Source of the DNA: Firmicutes bacterium UBA5301
GTDB lineage: Bacteria > Bacillota > UBA5301
Direction of reading: 5' to 3'
Length of the DNA stretch: 11,984 nucleotides
Assembly (NCBI GenBank): GCA_002408345.1
Contig: DHRX01000169.1
Span: forward strand, 296-12,279
In this document: positions 8,142 through 11,984 of the stretch, one piece after another
How positions within the stretch are numbered: the stretch's first letter is position 1
Layout: every line of letters begins with the position of its first letter
Translations under genes and position numbers: made by a program
The notes under the pieces: generated by a model
The model's input: only the letters and a program-made list of their open reading frames with translations
Databases searched by the model: none
Told to the model about the DNA's origin: nothing

Positions 8142-8165
8142 GGGGTGTCAAGCAAATGACACCCC
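8142..8165 (-). terminator. Intercistronic hairpin between livK and livH (partial terminator or RNA stabiliser)
   Basis: On the minus strand GGGGTGTCA, loop TTTGCT, TGACACCCC forms a perfect 9-bp stem, 21 nt after the livK stop. The downstream side reads TTCTTTACC, so the U tract is broken and full termination is unlikely. In binding-protein transporter operons such a hairpin commonly lets the binding protein be made in excess over the permeases, by attenuation or by protecting the upstream mRNA. That role is inferred here. Confidence 0.75.
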
Positions 8166-8186
8166 AATACGCACAGTCAGGGCTTA

Positions 8187-9308
8187 TTAATCAGGATGAA
8201 CGGTAGTAACGTATTCCCAATCGCCATTAACAGCTTTGCGGATAACCACAGATTTGATAGCGTCACCGTTTTCGATTGAGACGGTACCGGTGAATAACTC
8301 CAAGTCTTTAGTGTTTTCTAGCGCTTCCCTAATTTTCACCGGGTCGGTAGAATTAGCTCTTTCAATCGCCTTAATAACAAGCAGATAAGAGTCGGCACCT
8401 AAAGCCCCAAAAGCATTAGGATCTTTACCGTATTTTTCCCGGTATTTTTGCACATAAAGTTTGCCCAATTCATTGGTAGCTGCTTTTTCGTGCCATAAAG
8501 CTGTATTCAGCATGCCACTAACAGCATCTTTACCAATTTCGAAAAACTCAGGGGAATCGGCACCATCGCTGAGAAGTACCGGCATATTTAGCCCCAAAGC
8601 CCGGGCTTGTATCGCAATTAAGGCATCTTCTGTATAATAGTTCGGTACATACATAACATCAGGGTTAGCCGTTTTAATACTAGTTAATTGGGCACTAAAG
8701 TCCTGATCGCCAGCCCGAACAAACTGGTTAACTACAACTTTTCCGCCAAGACGTTTGAATTCTTGAGCAAAAACCTGGCCTAAGGCAACACAGTAGTCAT
8801 TGGTAATATCTGAAAGTACAGCCGCTGTCCGTGCACCTAAATCGTTATAAGCATACTGGGCAGCGATCTTACCCTGATAATCATCACGGAAACAAGCGCG
8901 AAATACGTATTGTTTGCCCTGAGTTACTAGCACCGCAGTAGTCGATGGGCCCACAATTGGGGTGCGATACTTTTCAGCGATCGGTCCGGCAGCTAACATG
9001 TTACCGGAAGTCATTGGTCCAATAATCGCGACCGCTTTATCTTTCTCGATTAATCTACTGGTAGCATTAGCAGATTCGACCCGATCAGACTTATTATCTA
9101 ACGGAACCAGTTTAATCGGACGACCAAGTACCTCTTTAGGTAACAGCTCGTAAGCTAGTTCAATACCTTCTAGCCCCATCTGACCATAAGCAGCTACCGC
9201 GCCGGTCAACTCTAAATTAAGACCAATAATAATGGGATCAGCAGCAACCGCTGCCAGAGAAAACAAAAGAACAAACGCAAAGGTGAGAATAAAGACTTTT
9301 CTGCTCAC
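8187..9308 (-). CDS. livK: Branched-chain amino acid ABC transporter substrate-binding protein LivK
   Basis: LivK is the extracytoplasmic receptor that captures Leu/Ile/Val or related ligands and delivers them to LivHM. The 373-residue product has a Peripla_BP_6/type 1 periplasmic binding fold, recognisable from IIIGLNLELTGAVAAYGQMGLEGIELA near the mature N-terminus, IGPMTSG and PIVGPSTTA in the first lobe, and ALGADSYLLV later. The N-terminus is a clear signal peptide: MSRK, a hydrophobic core at about 5-19, and AVAA at 20-23, which fits signal peptidase I cleavage. There is no cysteine in the signal region, so this is not a lipoprotein, unlike many Gram-positive counterparts. The start is GTG with AAGGAGG 10 nt upstream. 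The exact ligand cannot be told from sequence; related proteins bind amides, urea or aromatic compounds, but the livKHMGF context favours amino acids. Confidence 0.93.
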   Translation of the reverse strand: MSRKVFILTFAFVLLFSLAAVAADPIIIGLNLELTGAVAAYGQMGLEGIELAYELLPKEVLGRPIKLVPLDNKSDRVESANATSRLIEKDKAVAIIGPMTSGNMLAAGPIAEKYRTPIVGPSTTAVLVTQGKQYVFRACFRDDYQGKIAAQYAYNDLGARTAAVLSDITNDYCVALGQVFAQEFKRLGGKVVVNQFVRAGDQDFSAQLTSIKTANPDVMYVPNYYTEDALIAIQARALGLNMPVLLSDGADSPEFFEIGKDAVSGMLNTALWHEKAATNELGKLYVQKYREKYGKDPNAFGALGADSYLLVIKAIERANSTDPVKIREALENTKDLELFTGTVSIENGDAIKSVVIRKAVNGDWEYVTTVHPD

Positions 9309-9357
9309 TGCTCACTTACCTCCTTCAAATTTAAAACCAAGAACAACTCGAAACTAC

Positions 9358-9392
9358 TTCGGGGAATCTCACTACTGACTACTACCCCCGAA
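9358..9392 (-). other. Hairpin with GTAGT repeats in the livK leader
   Basis: In the untranslated leader of livK the minus strand has TTCGGGG (9392-9386) and CCCCGAA (9364-9358), which can form a 7-bp perfect stem around a 21-nt loop. The loop and the bases just after the stem contain four copies of GTAGT. I do not recognise a T-box or a known riboswitch: no T-box TGGN-type antiterminator sequence and no terminator hairpin were seen. It may be structural or a leader element of unknown use. Confidence 0.4.
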
Positions 9393-9400
9393 CCTCACCC

Positions 9401-9433
9401 CCTTATTATAAGGAAGTTTACCCACTTAAAAGA
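9401..9433 (-). promoter_or_regulatory. Candidate liv operon promoter with palindromic -10 region
   Basis: A perfect TATAAT lies at 9410-9405 on the minus strand, about 97 nt before the livK start. It sits inside the 13-bp perfect palindrome CCTTATAATAAGG (9401-9413), which could be a regulator site. The -35 position at 17 bp spacing reads TCTTTT, a poor match, so an activator may be needed or the true promoter may lie elsewhere in this gap. A second, weaker -10-like TACAAT lies upstream near 9463-9468. Confidence 0.4.
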
Positions 9434-9528
9434 TGGATAGTTAGATTATTATTTGCTTAATTGTACACTATTTCCTGCCCAAAAGCGATGAATATTCAAA
9501 AAATCGAACTAATTATTACGAATGGCGA

Positions 9529-10140
9529 TTAAGAACTCTTAAACTCAACTGAATTAGTTACTGCAAAATCAGGAATTAGTTGGAGAAACTTAGCTACTGT
9601 TGGTCCGATGACTACAACAGAAATAAGAGTACCTAGCCCTACGCTACCACCTAGTAAAAAGCCGGAACTGGTGGCAACGAAATCCATAACAATCCTGATT
9701 CTACCAATCGGCCAACCATGTCTGAAATGGAGAGCCAACATCAGTTGTTCAATCGGCCCCTCCCCTAGATTACCGGCTACATAAAGGGCCACTCCAAAAC
9801 TTAAAATTAAAAGCCCCAATGCGAGAACTCCCAGTTGTCCTAGAAATAACTGCGGTGTCGTAACTAGCCCTTGGGAGAAATCGATAATAAGGCCGACTAA
9901 CATCATATTGATCAAAGTGCCCAAACCTGGTTTGCGCCGGTAGATTAAGTAAACCCCAGACATGAATAACAGCCCCTGTAACTGAGCTGCTCTCCCTACT
10001 GAAATCTGCAAAACATTACTTACACCTAGAGAGAGCACTGTCCACGGATCAACCCCAATCCCAGCTGTGATTACTAGAGAGATACCTAAACCCATTAAAG
10101 TATTACCCGCTAGGACACGGAATAGTTTGCGTTTAAACAT
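9529..10140 (-). CDS. YczE/YyaS/YitT-family integral membrane protein
   Basis: The 203-residue product is strongly hydrophobic, with about five membrane segments (roughly 10-30, 52-68, 74-92, 102-122 and 152-185). It resembles the YczE group of membrane proteins by its pattern FRVLAGNTLMGLGISLVITAGIGVDPWTVLSLG near the N-terminus and VAGNLGEGPIEQLMLAL in the middle. The Gly-x-Gly-x-x-Pro-like segments GIGVDPWTVL (27-36) and NLGEGPIEQL (124-133) look like two copies of one motif, as in that family. The biochemical role of YczE proteins is not established; in B. subtilis one lies near surfactin genes. The ATG overlaps the last 8 bases of the Rrf2 gene and has only a weak GGGA ribosome site, so translation is probably coupled. 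It is the last gene of the ferredoxin/Rrf2 operon. Confidence 0.8.
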   Translation of the reverse strand: MFKRKLFRVLAGNTLMGLGISLVITAGIGVDPWTVLSLGVSNVLQISVGRAAQLQGLLFMSGVYLIYRRKPGLGTLINMMLVGLIIDFSQGLVTTPQLFLGQLGVLALGLLILSFGVALYVAGNLGEGPIEQLMLALHFRHGWPIGRIRIVMDFVATSSGFLLGGSVGLGTLISVVVIGPTVAKFLQLIPDFAVTNSVEFKSS

Positions 10141-10558
10141 CGAGTAGTTCCCGTTGGGCTTTAACTAAATCGGCGATAGAAGTATCGCCAAGAACCTCTA
10201 GAACCTGACGTTGTGCTTTGGCCCAGACATTTTTAAGAGGACAATGGGTTTGATTAGGACAGGTCTTCCCATGTTGTACTAAGCAGCGACTAACAGTAAT
10301 CGGCCCTTCAACAGCTTCAATTACAGCAACCAAAGTAATCTGACTCGGGTCAGCCGATAACCGTATCCCCCCCTTAGGACCCCGGACCGCTTCTACCCAA
10401 CCAGCTTTACTAAGTATAGAGACCAGTTGTGGTACCAGGTTAGCAGGTACACTACGCCTTTCTCCTACCTCCCGGCTAGCCAAAAAATCTTCCTGAGGTG
10501 AGAGCGCTAACTCCAACAATAAGGAGATGGCATATTCTGCTTTTTTGGTAATATCCAA
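10133..10558 (-). CDS. Rrf2-family transcriptional regulator with three-cysteine Fe-S motif
   Basis: Rrf2 proteins are small winged-helix dimers, and members such as IscR and NsrR sense redox state, nitric oxide or Fe-S status through a cluster. The 141-residue product starts MDITKKAEYAISLLLELA, the standard first helix. It has the recognition region SVPANLVPQLVSILSKAGWV (36-55) and the wing GPKGGIRL (60-67). Cys92, Cys100 and Cys106 form Cx7Cx5C, close to the three cluster ligands of IscR. TTG at 10558 is chosen as the start because AGGAGG sits 7 nt away and the N-terminus then matches the family. GTG at 10564 is only 1 nt from the same site, and the longest frame (to 10606) lies inside the ferredoxin gene. 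The Shine-Dalgarno overlaps the ferredoxin TAG. It probably controls its own operon, possibly other Fe-S or redox genes. Confidence 0.9.
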   Translation of the reverse strand: MDITKKAEYAISLLLELALSPQEDFLASREVGERRSVPANLVPQLVSILSKAGWVEAVRGPKGGIRLSADPSQITLVAVIEAVEGPITVSRCLVQHGKTCPNQTHCPLKNVWAKAQRQVLEVLGDTSIADLVKAQRELLDV

Positions 10559-10569
10559 CCTCACTCCTC

Positions 10570-10947
10570 CTATCCATGGATCAACTGAGGTAGGCACCGG
10601 GTACATACCCAGACCGCATCCCCGTGGATCCGAACCGGCAATAGCGGCGCCTCATCATCAGTATTATTACAACGATGACAAAAAATAGCTGCGGCATCAC
10701 GTTCCGGCATTGTAGTTAAATGTTCTTCAACCGCCACCTGATCGAAAGCAGGAGCCTCCCGCTCTTCGATGCTTAGTGCGCCAGTAGGACAGACCCCAAG
10801 ACAAAATCCGGCTCCATCGCAAAGTTCTTCCCTTATTACTTTTGCTTTACCGTTAATAATGGTAATGGCACCCTCTGCACATGGTGCTACACATTTTCCA
10901 CATCCGTTGCATAATTCCTCATCTATTCTAACGATTTTTCGGCGCAT
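10570..10947 (-). CDS. Dicluster-type ferredoxin with a C-terminal CxxC...CxxC domain
   Basis: This is a small cytoplasmic electron carrier or redox sensor of 125 residues. The first cluster motif is complete: C13-x2-C16-x2-C19-x3-C23. The second reads C43-x2-A46-x2-C49-x3-C53-P, so its second ligand is alanine. Related ferredoxins with CDGLGxCxxxCP show the same loss, so it is probably natural, and two base changes would be needed to restore Cys. After a linker rich in Glu, a tail holds C90-x2-C93 and C115-x2-C118 around VRIHGDAVWV, which suggests a small zinc-ribbon or rubredoxin-like metal knuckle. The ATG has GAAGGGA 9 nt upstream. It is first in an operon with the Rrf2 regulator, 11 nt from it, which suggests a shared Fe-S or redox theme. 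The partner enzyme is unknown. Confidence 0.88.
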   Translation of the reverse strand: MRRKIVRIDEELCNGCGKCVAPCAEGAITIINGKAKVIREELCDGAGFCLGVCPTGALSIEEREAPAFDQVAVEEHLTTMPERDAAAIFCHRCNNTDDEAPLLPVRIHGDAVWVCTRCLPQLIHG

Positions 10948-10987
10948 ATACCAACATCCCTTCTTAAATGAAATTGCTTACCTAAAT

Positions 10988-10995
10988 AGTTAACT
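10988..10995. promoter_or_regulatory. Possible operator: AGTTAACT palindrome at the transcription start
   Basis: An 8-bp perfect palindrome, AGTTAACT, lies 2 bases downstream of the -10 box of the ferredoxin promoter, around the expected transcription start. The flanks are AT-rich and only weakly symmetric. It does not clearly match the known IscR or CymR operators. The position suits a repressor, and the Rrf2 protein of this operon is the obvious candidate, but this is inference. Confidence 0.25.
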
Positions 10996-10997
10996 TA

Positions 10998-11027
10998 AAT
11001 ATAGCATGATTTAACGCTCTTTGTCTA
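10998..11027 (-). promoter_or_regulatory. Likely promoter of the ferredoxin-Rrf2-yczE operon
   Basis: On the minus strand TAGACA (11027-11022, one mismatch to TTGACA) is followed after 18 bp by TATATT (11003-10998), preceded by TGC, which makes an extended -10. The predicted leader is about 45 nt. It is the best sigma-A-type promoter in the window. Confidence 0.65.
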
Positions 11028-11041
11028 CTTCCCTTAATAAT

Positions 11042-11069
11042 GAAGCTCCTGACTATAATCAGGAGCTTC
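11042..11069 (-). terminator. Hairpin terminator after the chemotaxis receptor gene
   Basis: GAAGCTCCTGA and TCAGGAGCTTC form a perfect 11-bp stem with a 6-nt loop, 27 nt after the receptor stop codon. On the minus strand it is followed by ATTATTAAGG, so the U tract is short and interrupted. The stem is strong, and the next promoter starts about 15 nt later, so termination here is likely. Confidence 0.75.
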
Positions 11070-11096
11070 TAGCTTCGGGAATTGTTGAATTTTAAT

Positions 11097-11984
11097 TTAT
11101 AATTTAAATAACCGAACGGCGTCTTGCAGTTCTTGAGCCATCTCGGCCAGGCTTTGACTGGAAGATGCAATCTCAGCTACAGCAGCGTTCTGTTCTTCGG
11201 AGCTAGCAGAAATCTCTTCAGTACCGGCTGCGGTCTCTTCAGCGGTTGCAGCTACAGACTCTACTGCCCGTACTACTGCGTCACTACCGTAACTTAATTC
11301 TTGAGCAGCTTTATTAACCTCTTGTATCCTGTTAACTACAGTAGCAACGGCTTGGTGAATTTCTTGGAAAATCTCCCCGGCCCGGTTAACTAAATCAGTA
11401 CCAGCAGCTACTTCCCTACTACTACTTTCAGTAGTTTGTACCGCTTTACCGGTTTCTTGCTGGGTAGCTTGGATTAAACTGGCGATCTGATCGGCTGCTT
11501 GTCTACTTTGTTCGGCTAATTTACGAACTTCCTCAGCAACGACTGCAAAGCCTCGTCCTTGTTCTCCGGCCCGAGCTGCTTCAATCGCTGCATTAAGAGC
11601 TAACAAGTTAGTCTGTTCAGCGATAACCGTAATAACTTCAACAATTTGTCCGATCTCTTGGGACATGGAGCCTAGTGAATTAATAGCCGTAGTGGTTTGC
11701 TGCGCTGATGCTTGGACCGCTTGCATCTGGCTAGCTGCCTGTTGAACCAGTTCCTCACCGATCTTAGCTATTTGCACAGCTCCGTCGGCGTCAGTGGTCA
11801 TATCCTGTGACAATGTGGCTACACTTTGAATAGATATAGACATTTTTTCAACAGCTGAGCCGCTATCAGAAGCTGCCCGAGCTTGGTCATCAGCGCCAAT
11901 GGCCAACTGGTTGATGGTTTCGGTTACCTGTTGGGTTGTGTTGCCTACTTCATCTGCTGAAGCTGATAATTGTTGGGATGCGGC
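11097..11984 (-). CDS. Methyl-accepting chemotaxis protein, C-terminal signalling domain (5' end outside window)
   Basis: Chemoreceptors relay ligand binding to the kinase CheA through a long cytoplasmic four-helix coiled coil. The reading frame is open to the window edge, giving 295 visible residues with no sensor or membrane part. The hairpin tip that contacts CheA/CheW is unmistakable: EQTNLLALNAAIEAARAGEQ, then GRGFAVVAEEVRKLAEQS. It is flanked by helices rich in Ala, Ser, Gln and Glu with the usual heptads, including likely methylation-site pairs (SSEEQNAAVAEI, TAEETAAGTEEI) near the C-terminus. The protein ends VRLFKL, without a CheR-binding NWETF-like pentapeptide. A TTG codon at 11906 lies within the coiled coil and is not the start. 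The sensor input cannot be known from here. Confidence 0.96.
   Translation of the reverse strand, partial: AASQQLSASADEVGNTTQQVTETINQLAIGADDQARAASDSGSAVEKMSISIQSVATLSQDMTTDADGAVQIAKIGEELVQQAASQMQAVQASAQQTTTAINSLGSMSQEIGQIVEVITVIAEQTNLLALNAAIEAARAGEQGRGFAVVAEEVRKLAEQSRQAADQIASLIQATQQETGKAVQTTESSSREVAAGTDLVNRAGEIFQEIHQAVATVVNRIQEVNKAAQELSYGSDAVVRAVESVAATAEETAAGTEEISASSEEQNAAVAEIASSSQSLAEMAQELQDAVRLFKL

Larger units (their letters stand above)
9309..9528. other. Intergenic region between the yczE-like gene and livK
   Basis: This 220-bp stretch is AT-rich in its upstream half and holds the candidate liv promoter, its palindrome and the leader hairpin. No convincing open reading frame was found on either strand. 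No strong terminator was found after the yczE-like gene: AATCG at the stop codon can pair with CGATT before a short T run near 9498-9503, but this stem has only 5 bp and a 19-nt loop. Some read-through from the ferredoxin operon into liv is therefore possible. Confidence 0.6.

Noticed and set aside
9296..9309. Tandem GTGAGCA repeat at the livK start as an alternative start
   Set aside because: The upstream GTG of the repeat is out of frame with livK (7-nt offset), so it cannot start this protein; the repeat is too short to interpret.
9309..9400. T-box or amino acid riboswitch in the livK leader
   Set aside because: No specifier loop, no conserved T-box sequence and no terminator/antiterminator pair could be found by eye; the leader is also short for a T-box.
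9498..9531. Terminator after the yczE-like gene
   Set aside because: Only a 5-bp stem with a 19-nt loop precedes the T run, too weak to call.
10559..10606. Longer N-terminus for the Rrf2 regulator, overlapping the ferredoxin gene
   Set aside because: The extra residues do not match the family N-terminus. The ideal ribosome site points to TTG at 10558.
10808..10819. Loss of the second cluster cysteine (Ala46) as a sequencing error
   Set aside because: The codon GCC needs two changes to become Cys, and related ferredoxins have a non-Cys residue at the same place.
1..11984. Mobile elements, CRISPR arrays, tRNA or rRNA genes
   Set aside because: No transposase or integrase frames, no long terminal or regularly spaced repeats and no cloverleaf or rRNA sequence were seen; the gaps are short and accounted for.

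Overview
The window looks like a chromosomal segment of an anaerobic, low-to-moderate-GC Firmicute (Clostridia/Negativicutes-like). The evidence is a mraZ-rsmH-ftsL-ftsI/spoVD-murE cluster in Firmicute order, a penicillin-binding protein with PASTA domains, an Rrf2 regulator beside a dicluster ferredoxin, and a YczE-type membrane protein. I cannot name the genus. The substrate-binding protein LivK has a signal peptide but no lipobox cysteine. That would fit a cell with an outer membrane, but it does not prove one. All genes read on the minus strand, so transcription runs from high to low coordinates, and TTG/GTG starts are common.

Layout in the direction of transcription. (1) 11984-11097: the C-terminal signalling half of a methyl-accepting chemotaxis protein, followed by a strong hairpin at 11042-11069. 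(2) 10947-9529: a tight three-gene operon, ferredoxin with a Cys-rich tail, then an Rrf2 regulator with three cysteines, then a YczE-like membrane protein. It has its own likely promoter at 10998-11027. (3) 9308-4669: a complete branched-chain amino acid ABC transporter operon, livK-livH-livM-livG-livF. A hairpin between livK and livH probably sets the excess of binding protein, and a textbook terminator closes the operon at 4610-4636. (4) 4503-1: the start of the division and cell-wall (dcw) cluster, mraZ, rsmH, ftsL, ftsI/spoVD and a partial murE that runs off the window. Upstream of mraZ lies a tandem array of 10-bp GTGGG-type repeats that looks like the MraZ operator.

How they work together. 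The liv genes encode one uptake machine: binding protein, two permeases and two ATPases. The dcw genes encode septal peptidoglycan synthesis and its precursor supply, with MraZ probably controlling its own operon. The ferredoxin/Rrf2/YczE operon is the least explained part. It is plausibly a redox or Fe-S responsive unit with an unknown membrane function. No mobile element, CRISPR array, tRNA or rRNA was seen. Apart from the two genes cut by the window edges, every gene looks intact.
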